The position numbers and the translations under genes are program-made. The notes beneath the pieces are model-generated. The model ran no database searches and was not told the DNA's origin. It was given only the letters and a program-made list of their open reading frames with translations. 64,000 bases of DNA from Croceicoccus ponticola (GTDB lineage Bacteria; Pseudomonadota; Alphaproteobacteria; Sphingomonadales; Sphingomonadaceae), in the NCBI RefSeq assembly GCF_004004515.1, contig NZ_RXOL01000003.1:310001-374000 (forward strand), written 5' to 3'. Shown here one piece after another: positions 17,885 to 25,818 of the stretch. The first letter of the stretch is position 1; every line of letters starts with the position of its first letter.

Positions 17885-18712
17885 ATGGACCTTGAGCTGA
17901 AGGGCAAGAAGGTCGTCGTCAGCGCGGCGACACGCGGTATTGGGCGCAGGATCGTGGAACAGTTCCTCGACGAAGGGGCGATCGTGTCCTTCTGCGGTCG
18001 CCGCGCGCGATCGGTTCAGGACAACCCCAGCGACGACAGCGTGTTCGCCAATCCGCTTCACGGCGACGGAGTCGAAGACGCGTTGGAGGCACTGTCCGAT
18101 CGGGGCGAAGTTTACGGAACGGTCGTCGACTGCGGCTATTTCGATCAGGTCACCGACTGGGTGGCCAAGGCCGCTTCGGACATGGGCGGTATCGATATTG
18201 TCGTGTCCAACGCCAGCGCGCTGGGCGGCATTCCGCGCAGCAAGAAGGGTTGGGACATTAACTACAACGTCGACCTTTTGTCGGCCGTGGCGATGTTCGA
18301 TACGGCCCTGCCCTACCTGAAGGCATCGGACGCGGCAGCCTTTGTCCAGATGTCGACGATCACCGCGATCGAAAACCATTCGTTTGGCGAGAGCGGCCTC
18401 AGTTATGGCGCGATGAAGGCAGCGCTGATCAATTACACGCATCAACTGGCCATAGATTACATGAAAGACGGCATCCGCTGCAATTGCGTCGGCCCCGGCC
18501 CGGTCTACATCGAGGACGGCAGCTGGGGTTTCCTCGAAAAGGAAATGCCGGACTATTTCGATGCCAATCGGCTGAAGCACCCGTCAGGCCGCTTCGGCAA
18601 GCCGCAGGAGATCGCCGACGCGGTGCTGTTCCTTGCGTCCGCTCGCGCATCGTGGATCACCGGCGTGAACCTGACGGTCGACGGCGGATTTACCCGCAAC
18701 GTCAAATATTGA
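17885..18712 (+). CDS. Short-chain dehydrogenase/reductase
   Basis: A 275-residue SDR. The cofactor motif SAATRGIGRRIVEQ is near the N-terminus (TGxxxGIG type with an altered first part), VSNASALGG replaces the usual NNAG, and the catalytic Y174 and K178 are in SYGAMKAAL. The C-terminus has the typical SWITGVNLTVDGG. A good GGGAGAG ribosome site precedes the ATG. In this operon it would oxidise a cis-diol or alcohol formed by a Rieske oxygenase. Confidence 0.87.
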   Translation: MDLELKGKKVVVSAATRGIGRRIVEQFLDEGAIVSFCGRRARSVQDNPSDDSVFANPLHGDGVEDALEALSDRGEVYGTVVDCGYFDQVTDWVAKAASDMGGIDIVVSNASALGGIPRSKKGWDINYNVDLLSAVAMFDTALPYLKASDAAAFVQMSTITAIENHSFGESGLSYGAMKAALINYTHQLAIDYMKDGIRCNCVGPGPVYIEDGSWGFLEKEMPDYFDANRLKHPSGRFGKPQEIADAVLFLASARASWITGVNLTVDGGFTRNVKY

Positions 18713-18722
18713 GGAACACGCG

Positions 18723-20144
18723 ATGAGCACTTTGGGCGATGTAGCGGGGGGCGAAGCCGAACTGGGCGAAGACCGCAGCGAAGGGATCAGTTGGGCCGCG
18801 TTGATGGCCCGCGATTCGCGCACGCCGCCCGCCGTGTTGACCGAGGAAAGCTACACCTATCGCGGCTCCGAACCGATCCCGGCGAACCGTTACACGAGCG
18901 AGGATTTCGCGAGGCTAGAGCGGGAGCACATGTGGCCCCGCGTATGGCAATTCGCCGCGCGCGAAGAGGACCTGCCGGAGCCGGGCGATTACATCGTTTA
19001 TGAAAACGTAGGGCGTTCATACCTGCTGGTGCGGCAGGACGACGGATCGATCCGCGCGATGCACAATGTCTGCCTCCACCGCGGGCGCAAGTTGCGCACC
19101 GAAGACGGCAGCGCGGACCGGTTCACCTGCCCGTTCCATGCCTTCACCTGGAAGAAAGACGGGAGTTTCGACCACGCGCCATGCCAGTGGGATTTCCCGC
19201 ACCTAGCGCAGAAGAACATGGACCTTCCCGAAGCGGAAGTGGGCCGCTGGGCCGGCTACGTTTTCCTTCGCGAGGAAAAGGGAGGTCCCAGTCTCGAGGA
19301 ATATCTCGCCCCGCTGCCCGAGCACTTCAAACGCTGGCGGCACGAGGAATGCGTCACCGTCATGCGCGTTGCCAAGGAAGTGGCGGCCAACTGGAAGGTG
19401 ACGATGGAAGCGTTCATGGAAGCATGGCACACGGTCGTCACGCACCCGCAGCTGCTTCCCTTCACCGGCGATTGCAATGCTGCGTACTGGACCTGGGGCG
19501 ACAACGTGAACGCCAACTTCACCCCCTTTGGCGTGACCAGCCCGCACATCACCGAAGGCAAGGGTGAGCAGTGGATCGTCGACGAGTTCGTGAAATTCAA
19601 CGGGCGCAGTTCGGACAATTACGATCAGGGCGGCGATCCGATGGCGATCACCGTGCCCGAAGGCAAGACCGCGCGGCAGGCATTGGGCGAACGCATGCGC
19701 CAGCATTACACAGAGCAGACCGGTTACGACCATTCGGATGCCACCGATGCCGAACTGCTCGACGGGCTGGTCTATAACGTGTTCCCGAATTTCGGGCCGT
19801 GGGCGGGGTTCATGCCGAACATCGTCTACCGCTGGTTTCCCGGCAAGACGCCCGACACCTGCGTGATGGAAGTGCGCATCCTTGCCCGCGTGAAAAAGGG
19901 CGAGCCGATGCCACATGGCGCGCCGCTGAAATTCCTGACGCTGGACCAGAAATGGACCGAAGCGCCCGAACTTGGCGTGCTGGGCGACGTTTTCGAACAG
20001 GACATGGGAAACCTTCCCTATGTTCAAGAAGGCCTCCACTGTTCGAAGAACGGCGAGGTGCAACTCGGCAACTATCAGGAAATCCGCATTCGCCAGTTCC
20101 ACGACACGATGATGAGATACATCGGGCCTGCCCAAATCGGCTGA
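18723..20144 (+). CDS. Rieske non-haem iron oxygenase, alpha subunit (second)
   Basis: A 473-residue second oxygenase. Rieske ligands are C117, H119, C136 and H139 (NVCLHRGRKL and CPFHAF), and iron histidines are H236 and H241 (FMEAWHTVVTHPQ). It shares architecture with the first oxygenase of the operon, and the motif regions differ enough that a recent duplication is unlikely. It has about 50 extra N-terminal residues before the shared fold. It lies ten bases after the SDR gene. Two alpha subunits with no beta subunit suggest homotrimeric enzymes acting at successive steps or on different substrates. Confidence 0.9.
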   Translation: MSTLGDVAGGEAELGEDRSEGISWAALMARDSRTPPAVLTEESYTYRGSEPIPANRYTSEDFARLEREHMWPRVWQFAAREEDLPEPGDYIVYENVGRSYLLVRQDDGSIRAMHNVCLHRGRKLRTEDGSADRFTCPFHAFTWKKDGSFDHAPCQWDFPHLAQKNMDLPEAEVGRWAGYVFLREEKGGPSLEEYLAPLPEHFKRWRHEECVTVMRVAKEVAANWKVTMEAFMEAWHTVVTHPQLLPFTGDCNAAYWTWGDNVNANFTPFGVTSPHITEGKGEQWIVDEFVKFNGRSSDNYDQGGDPMAITVPEGKTARQALGERMRQHYTEQTGYDHSDATDAELLDGLVYNVFPNFGPWAGFMPNIVYRWFPGKTPDTCVMEVRILARVKKGEPMPHGAPLKFLTLDQKWTEAPELGVLGDVFEQDMGNLPYVQEGLHCSKNGEVQLGNYQEIRIRQFHDTMMRYIGPAQIG

Positions 20145-20194
20145 GGCGCCCGACTGACGTAGGGGGCTTGACGCCCGGCGAGGGTAGCGACTAT

Positions 20195-20211
20195 ATACCC
20201 CCCATGGGTAT
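20195..20211. promoter_or_regulatory. CsoR-type dyad operator
   Basis: ATACCC-CCCAT-GGGTAT is a perfect 6-bp inverted repeat with a 5-base spacer containing a C/G tract, 18 bases before the GTG of the CsoR-family gene. G-tract dyads of this sort are the known binding sites of CsoR/FrmR-family repressors. Autoregulation of the two-gene operon is inferred. Confidence 0.6.
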
Positions 20212-20229
20212 TTTAGTTGAGGGCGAAGC

Positions 20230-20508
20230 GTGAGCGAAGAGAGCACCAAACCGGCGATCCTGAACCGGTTCAAACGGATCGAAGGGCAAGTGCGCGGCAT
20301 CGCCGCAATGGTTGCCGACGACCGTTATTGCATCGACATCCTGACGCAGATGCAGGCGGTCAAAGCCGCTCTTGCCCGCGCCGAGACAGAGATCCTGCGC
20401 AACCATGCCGCCTGCTGCATCGCCGAAGCGATCGCCAGCGGCGACGAATCCGAGCAGCGCGCCAAGTTCAGCGAACTGATCGATCTTTTCGAGAGAGCGA
20501 AACGATGA
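20230..20508 (+). CDS. CsoR/FrmR family metal- or thiol-sensing repressor
   Basis: A 92-residue all-helical repressor of the DUF156 family (NRFKRIEGQVRGIAAMV is the DNA-contact helix signature). Potential sensor residues are C34, H59 and C63, at the spacing of the Cu(I)-binding Cys-His-Cys triad of CsoR; C62 is an extra thiol. Cu(I) or a persulfide/electrophile signal is therefore likely, with copper favoured by the triad. It starts at GTG and overlaps the next gene by four bases. The dyad just upstream is its probable operator. Confidence 0.85.
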   Translation: MSEESTKPAILNRFKRIEGQVRGIAAMVADDRYCIDILTQMQAVKAALARAETEILRNHAACCIAEAIASGDESEQRAKFSELIDLFERAKR

Positions 20509-21257
20509 CCAAGACCGCAACCGTGTATCGCATGGTCATGCCCGGCCATGTCTGTCCCTATGGCCTCAAGACCGTCGACCTGCTGAAACGCAAGGGCTTC
20601 GCCATTGACGATCGCCATCTGACCACGCGCGACGAAACGAACGCGTTCAAAGCGGAGTACGACGTAAAGACGACGCCGCAGACGTTCATCGGCCCTAACC
20701 GCATCGGCGGATACGACGACTTGCGCGCGCATTTCGGTAAGTCAGTGCGAAAAGCCGGAGACACCACTTACCAGCCGGTCATCGCCCTCTTTGCCATGGC
20801 CGCGTTCGTCGCGCTGGCCTTTAGCTGGTTCGCTTATGGCGCACTGCTAACCGTGGCGGCCGGGGAATGGTTCGTCAGCCTGGCGATGTGCTTCCTCGCG
20901 GTCCAAAAACTTCAGGATGTGCGCAGCTTTTCTACGATGTTCCTGAATTACGATCTGCTGGCGCGACGGTGGTTGCCATATGGTTATGTCTATCCGTTCG
21001 GCGAAGCGTTGGCAGGCGTGCTGATGGTCGCCCACGTTTTGCCGATCATATCGGTCCCAATATCGCTGTTCATCGGCACTCTGGGTGCCGTCAGCGTGTT
21101 CAAGGCAGTTTACATCGACAAGCGCGAGATCAAGTGCGCGTGCGTCGGCGGCAACAGCAACGTGCCGCTGGGCTTCGTTTCGCTGACCGAAAACCTGTTC
21201 ATGATCGGCATGGGACTTTGGATGGGAGCCAAGGCGATGGGCTGGATCGTGGCCTGA
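20505..21257 (+). CDS. Glutaredoxin domain fused to MauE/DoxX-like membrane domain
   Basis: A 250-residue protein. Residues about 5-80 are glutaredoxin-like (MPGHVCPYGLKTVDLLKRKG, then TTPQTFIGPNRIGGYDDL), with a single C17 in CPYG, a monothiol-type site. Residues about 90-250 form four or five membrane helices of the MauE/DoxX type, with a cytoplasmic-looking CACVGG motif before the last helix. MauE proteins act in disulfide or redox maturation across the membrane. Control by a copper/thiol sensor suggests a role in envelope redox or copper stress; this is inference. Start is the ATG in the ATGA overlap with the repressor gene. Confidence 0.8.
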   Translation: MTKTATVYRMVMPGHVCPYGLKTVDLLKRKGFAIDDRHLTTRDETNAFKAEYDVKTTPQTFIGPNRIGGYDDLRAHFGKSVRKAGDTTYQPVIALFAMAAFVALAFSWFAYGALLTVAAGEWFVSLAMCFLAVQKLQDVRSFSTMFLNYDLLARRWLPYGYVYPFGEALAGVLMVAHVLPIISVPISLFIGTLGAVSVFKAVYIDKREIKCACVGGNSNVPLGFVSLTENLFMIGMGLWMGAKAMGWIVA

Positions 21258-21344
21258 AGACCGACGGGACTGGCACCTCACTCGCCAGCGCACTGTCGCG
21301 CCGATTTTCGAGGGCGCAGACTGCCTGCACCGGTGATGTGCGCG

Positions 21345-23261
21345 TCATGTAGTCTGGGTTGCCGCATGTTCCTGAGCCTGGATGAAGCGCGCGGTGGCCA
21401 GCGCGCGCGGCAAGGCAAGCTGAAGGCGGCTCGCAATCGCCGGATCGGCCGGTTGTTCGCCGTCCCAACTGTCCAGCGTCGCTTGCAGGCCTCGCAAATC
21501 CATGCGTTCGGCCATGGCGTCGTCCTTGGCCAATCGTGCCAATTCGCCCGAAAGGTGCGCACGTTCGGCTTTTAGCCGCATCGCCCAGTCGCTCGCCTGC
21601 ACCCCGCGGCGGTTTTCGGTGCGGACGGCTTCGGGAACGCGACCCTGCAACATCCGGCGGGCCAGCCGGCGATCCTGTCCGCGCTTCATGTACTGTTCGC
21701 TGGGGATGCCATGGCAGAAGTCGACGAGCGGGCGATAGGTCGTCGGGTCGCGAGCCGGGATGCCGTAAAGCTGGACGAATACCTGTTCGATATCACCCGT
21801 TTCGCCGCCACCGATATTCCGGCGATAGGCTTCCACCCTCGGTTGACTGCGGAACAGGATATCCTGCCCCATGTCGGCTGCCCGCTCCTTTACATGCATC
21901 CGGTTGGCCCAAGCAGGATTGATGGGACACCAGCTTGCAAACGGATCGACGGGCGCGCGTCCCGCGATCCTTTGCAGCAACAGCCATGCCGCATCGGGCA
22001 ATTCGGGCGCGACGACCCGCGACAGCAAAGCGCGTGCCGTCGATTGCGTCCCTTGCCTCGCTGCCCGCAATTCTGCGAATAGTCGCCGCCACTGCCCGTT
22101 TCTGAACCATTCGCCAAAGGCCCAGTTGCCGTCGGCGCTGAAGGTCAGGTTTCCGGTGTTGCCTGTCAGCATGACATCGCGGCCATCGTCCCGCGCCCTG
22201 CTCCAGACATCATGAATCCAGTGCAGGTTGGCCGCATTACGGGGCACGATACCGGCAAGTTCGAAAATGTCGCCCAGCTTGTGGCCGAACCATTTGTCGG
22301 CGGTGTGAACTGCCTCCACTTCCAGCCCGTCATGCATGGCGGCGAGCGCCTCGACATAGGGCCATTCGTTGGCGAACGTGGGGTGGTGCGGATCGTCGGC
22401 AAAGCCTGCTTGCGGAACGCTGGTATACCCCTTTAGCCGCTCGCCCGAAGCAAGATGCGGCATCGCCGCGGCGGCAACCGCTTGCGAATCGAGGCCGCCT
22501 GAAAGGCTGATCGCAGGTCTGGCAAACCGGTCGAGCGATGAACGCAGTGCAGCGTCCATCAAGGCATTGGCCGCCTCGACATATTGGTCGTCGGATGCGA
22601 ACCGCACTTCGGGCAGGTTCATGGCGTCGTAATACCGTCGGGTATGTGCAGTCGTTCGTTCGATCCAGCGGACGGAGCCGATCGGCAGCCGCGCAATATT
22701 GTCAAACCAGCTCCGCTCCACCTCTTTGTAATTGAGGATCAGGCTGTCGGCGATCTTCTGCTCGTCGACGGCTCGCGGCACGACGCCGGTTGCGAACAAG
22801 AGGCGCGGTGACGACGCGACGACCAACTGGTCGGCGTCGGACCAATAATGCAACGGAGACGCGCGAAGAGGGCTGCGAGCCAAGCGAACGGATTGCCCGT
22901 GCGGCGGTACATAAATGGTTGCATATTGGCCCGAGACGTAGGCATCGACTTCATCGCCCCACTTGTCGAACGCAGCGGCGTATAGCCGCGCATCGTCGGT
23001 ACAAGTGATCGTTAAGGCTGCGCAAAGCGCATCGCGATCGTCGATATGGCCGTCGAAAAGCAGAGTGCCGCCGTCGGCGGTGACCAATGCAGGCGCACAA
23101 AGGCCCGCCGACACCAAAGCATTCGGGCCGATGGCAGAAAAGACCGCATTATGTGTGCTGATTGATGCGCCGGCAAAATGCTGGGCCGTTCCCGATGGCT
23201 GCAAGAACCTGTCGGGTGGGGGAACAGCTAAAGATCCCCATCGTAAATGCAAAGCAATCAC
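21345..23261 (-). CDS. Asparagine synthase-like lasso peptide cyclase
   Basis: A 638-residue protein with an N-terminal Ntn-like glutaminase fold lacking the catalytic Cys2, followed by an asparagine-synthetase ATP-pyrophosphatase domain with the P-loop SLSGGLDSQ (SGGLDS at 254-259). Size and the missing nucleophile match lasso peptide macrolactam synthetases (C proteins), which adenylate an Asp/Glu side chain of the precursor for ring closure. It starts at GTG about 90 bases after a small precursor-like gene on the same strand. The expected partners (RRE and transglutaminase-like protease) are absent; the next gene is on the other strand and unrelated. An asparagine synthetase of other function is possible. 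Confidence 0.78.
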   Translation of the reverse strand: MIALHLRWGSLAVPPPDRFLQPSGTAQHFAGASISTHNAVFSAIGPNALVSAGLCAPALVTADGGTLLFDGHIDDRDALCAALTITCTDDARLYAAAFDKWGDEVDAYVSGQYATIYVPPHGQSVRLARSPLRASPLHYWSDADQLVVASSPRLLFATGVVPRAVDEQKIADSLILNYKEVERSWFDNIARLPIGSVRWIERTTAHTRRYYDAMNLPEVRFASDDQYVEAANALMDAALRSSLDRFARPAISLSGGLDSQAVAAAAMPHLASGERLKGYTSVPQAGFADDPHHPTFANEWPYVEALAAMHDGLEVEAVHTADKWFGHKLGDIFELAGIVPRNAANLHWIHDVWSRARDDGRDVMLTGNTGNLTFSADGNWAFGEWFRNGQWRRLFAELRAARQGTQSTARALLSRVVAPELPDAAWLLLQRIAGRAPVDPFASWCPINPAWANRMHVKERAADMGQDILFRSQPRVEAYRRNIGGGETGDIEQVFVQLYGIPARDPTTYRPLVDFCHGIPSEQYMKRGQDRRLARRMLQGRVPEAVRTENRRGVQASDWAMRLKAERAHLSGELARLAKDDAMAERMDLRGLQATLDSWDGEQPADPAIASRLQLALPRALATARFIQAQEHAATQTT

Positions 23262-23349
23262 GCAAAATCGCCCGTGAGCAAAACGAACTACTCAGGACGT
23301 TGCTCGCCTGCCCATCAGGGCAAGCGAGCAGAACGTTGATCAGTTGCGA

Positions 23350-23511
23350 TCAGGAACCCTGATTGCCCTGGCCGTCAGAACCGGGATTTGCGGGAACAGC
23401 ACGCACATCGCGGATGGTTCCGACAGTCTTCAGCGCAGGAACTGTCCAAGCCGAGGCCTGCACATTGGCATTCATGTCCGTCGTGAACGAATCGCGGGTC
23501 TGGTTGGTCAT
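23350..23511 (-). CDS. Putative lasso RiPP precursor peptide
   Basis: A 53-residue peptide starting MTNQTRDSFTTD. AGGGA lies about eleven bases before this ATG; another in-frame ATG eight codons earlier lacks a ribosome site. The middle holds the leader signature W-T-V-P-A-L-K-T-V-G, matching the YxxPxLxxxG element recognised by RRE domains in lasso precursors (Trp for Tyr). The tail is AVPANPGSDGQGNQGS. If cleavage falls before this Ala, a ring from A1 to D9 would be sterically standard with a 7-residue tail. The usual Thr at -2 is replaced by Val. It lies just upstream of the cyclase. Core and ring are hypothetical. Confidence 0.6.
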   Translation of the reverse strand: MTNQTRDSFTTDMNANVQASAWTVPALKTVGTIRDVRAVPANPGSDGQGNQGS

Positions 23512-23535
23512 TGAATCAAAATCCCTAATTTTCAT

Positions 23536-23984
23536 GTCGCAGCGCAACATATAGAGCGATAAGCGGCATGGCGTCAATTCTCATAATCGAATGATCTCAA
23601 ACACAATAATCCCTGCTTGGTTCCCTCGGCACAAGGTTTAGATGTCTGGTTAATCATCGGCCCGACTTACATCGCCGACGCAACGTTCGAAAATCTACGG
23701 AAACGGTCTGGCCAAGCTGAATCGCTCTGTTATTCTCAAGATGCCGGGACCGGCCGCTCTATGGCCGGAAAGGTTTTGCTTTGCGCAGCAGGTCATTTGG
23801 GGTAATAGGCCCGCGCTGACGTCGAAATTTGCGACGGACTTCGGCGCTAAGTAAACCCGTGACCTTCCGTTCGGTGGTTGCGGCAGATCCTGACGGCGGC
23901 TTCCTTTCATATACGACACGACGCACGACGTCCGTTTGCACCTTGCAGATGGGCGGTTTCAAATGTTCTTGAAAGGAACACGTT
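23536..23984. other. Non-coding spacer with divergent promoters and cspA leader
   Basis: This 450-base stretch between the divergent precursor gene and cspA has no convincing gene; short frames in it lack ribosome sites. The part next to the precursor is AT-richer than its surroundings. The last 100-150 bases before cspA are probably the long 5' untranslated leader usual for cold-shock genes, ending in the AAAGGAAC ribosome site. Confidence 0.5.
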
Positions 23985-24191
23985 ATGCCGATCGGCACCG
24001 TAAAATTCTTCAATTCCGACAAGGGCTACGGCTTCATTCAGCCGGAAGACGGCGGCAATGACAGCTTCGTGCACATTTCGGCCGTTCAGGCAGCCGGCAT
24101 GCACACGCTCGAAAAGGACCAGCGTCTTCAGTACGAAGTCGAAACCGGCCGTAACGGCAAGGAATCGGCTACGAACCTGGTTTCGGTCTGA
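23985..24191 (+). CDS. cspA: Cold-shock protein, CspA family
   Basis: A 68-residue single cold-shock domain with RNP1 KGYGFIQ and RNP2 DSFVHISAV, the nucleic-acid-binding motifs of this OB fold. It acts as an RNA chaperone in the cytosol. AAAGGAAC stands eight bases before the ATG. Transcribed alone, followed by a GC-rich hairpin. The symbol marks the family; paralogues usually exist, so cspA is used loosely. Confidence 0.93.
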   Translation: MPIGTVKFFNSDKGYGFIQPEDGGNDSFVHISAVQAAGMHTLEKDQRLQYEVETGRNGKESATNLVSV

Positions 24192-24198
24192 TTTGGCC

Positions 24199-24229
24199 GG
24201 GGGACTGCGTGCTTGTCGCGCAGTCCCCC
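24199..24229 (+). terminator. Hairpin after cspA
   Basis: GGGGGACTGCG and CGCAGTCCCCC form an 11-bp perfect stem with a 9-base loop, beginning eight bases after the cspA stop. No U-tract follows, but stem strength and place fit a terminator. Confidence 0.6.
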
Positions 24230-24396
24230 ACCCCAATTCCCAAGTCTCTCAGTTCAATCCTCTAAACTAGCGCAATCGTAACGGCCGCGCCGACGAAATC
24301 GTCAGCACTTTAAGGCGTTACCACTTAGGCATCGCGATGCCCGGCCAAAGGCGCTCTCGCCTGCCACCACTTGCCCTGCGATAATGTCCCGCGCAC

Positions 24397-25818
24397 CTAA
24401 CTTTCCCCATCACCGGATTCAAAACCGCCGCCCAGCGCGACGAACAATGTCGTGCGATTCTGCAGTTCGGCCCGCCGCGTCGCGATAAGCGTCTGTCGGG
24501 CTTCGAACAGGTTGCGCTCGGCGTCCAGCACCTCGAGATAATCGGCAACGCCTTCGCGATAACGCAATTGAGCTACCCGTGCGATCTGCTGCTGCGACGA
24601 GACAGCACGTTCGAGCGTTGCGACTTGTTCGGCCAGGTAGCGTCGACCGGCCAATGCATCGGCAACCTCCCTAAAGGCGGTCTGTACGGCGAGATCGTAG
24701 TTCGCGACCTCTTCCACCTCCCGCGCCCTCGCGAAATCGAGGTTTGCATCCCGCGCGCCGAAATCGAAGATCGGCAGGTTGATCGACGGACCGAAACTCC
24801 ATCCCAAGGCATCCCCCGAAAACAGCCCGTCGAGCGAACCCGAAGCAAAGCCGGCACTGCCGGTCAAAGAGATCGACGGGAAGAACGCGGCCCGCGCGGC
24901 ACCGATATCGGCGCGTGCGGCACGAAGCTGTTCCTCTGCCGCGACGATATCGGGTCTGGCCAGCAGCAGGTCGGATGGCAATCCGGCATCGAGGCGGCGA
25001 CCGTCGACCTGTTGCGTCAGCGACAAGCCGTCGGGAAGGTCCACCGGCATCGTCCCGCCGACAAGCACGGCGAGGCGGTTGCGCAAGCGCGCCGCCACCA
25101 GCCTCTCGGACGCAAGCTGCTGTTCGGCTTGTGTCAGCAGAGTTTCGGCCTGACGAAACGGCAGGGCCGATGTCACCCCGGCATCCAGCCTCAGTTGCGC
25201 GATGCGAAGCCCTTCGCGCCGGCTTTGCGCCGTCGCCTCGGCAAGGGCGATCTGCTCTTCGGATTCGAGAATTGCGAAATAGGTGTTGGCCGTGTCCGCG
25301 ATCAGCGAAAGATAGAAGGCCCGCTGCGCCGCCACCGTGGAAAGGTATTGCGCGCGGGCCGATTCCGAAAGGTTCGCGACGCGGCCCCAGAATTCGAGTT
25401 CGAAGCCGGTCACTCCCACGCCGATGTCGAACCGGTCGTAGGTATATGGCCCGTTCGCTGCGCCGACCGATGTCGATTGCGCCTGCCTCGTACGCGTCGC
25501 ACCGCTGCTTGCCACGACTGCGGGCAGGCTGTCGCTGCGCTGGATCCGGTATTGCGCCCGCGCCTGTTCAATGCGCGCCGTGGCGGCGACCAGATCGCGA
25601 TTGTTGGCCAGCGCGCTCGTCAACATGGCTTTGAGCCGCGGATCGGCGAACCAGTCGCGATAGGACATCTGCGAAGCTGTCACCGTGCCGTCGGGCGCGT
25701 ATTCGGCGTCATAGGCCAGCGCGGTCGCCAGCTCTGGCCGCACGTGTTCGGGCGCAAGGTTGACGCATCCGGTCAGTGCCAGCGACGCCGTGGCGATGAG
25801 AAGGAGGCGCTTCATCAT
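24397..25818 (-). CDS. RND efflux outer-membrane lipoprotein, NodT family
   Basis: A 473-residue TolC-like protein with a lipoprotein signal (LLLIATASLALTGC) and the two outer-membrane efflux repeats. Typical segments are YRDWFADPRLKAML, NRDLVAATARIEQARAQYRIQRS and, in the second repeat, LPSDLLLARPDIVAAEEQLRAARADIGAARAAFFP (a family hallmark). It forms the trimeric outer-membrane channel of the pump encoded just upstream. Its ATG overlaps the stop of the pump gene by four bases. Confidence 0.92.
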   Translation of the reverse strand: MMKRLLLIATASLALTGCVNLAPEHVRPELATALAYDAEYAPDGTVTASQMSYRDWFADPRLKAMLTSALANNRDLVAATARIEQARAQYRIQRSDSLPAVVASSGATRTRQAQSTSVGAANGPYTYDRFDIGVGVTGFELEFWGRVANLSESARAQYLSTVAAQRAFYLSLIADTANTYFAILESEEQIALAEATAQSRREGLRIAQLRLDAGVTSALPFRQAETLLTQAEQQLASERLVAARLRNRLAVLVGGTMPVDLPDGLSLTQQVDGRRLDAGLPSDLLLARPDIVAAEEQLRAARADIGAARAAFFPSISLTGSAGFASGSLDGLFSGDALGWSFGPSINLPIFDFGARDANLDFARAREVEEVANYDLAVQTAFREVADALAGRRYLAEQVATLERAVSSQQQIARVAQLRYREGVADYLEVLDAERNLFEARQTLIATRRAELQNRTTLFVALGGGFESGDGES

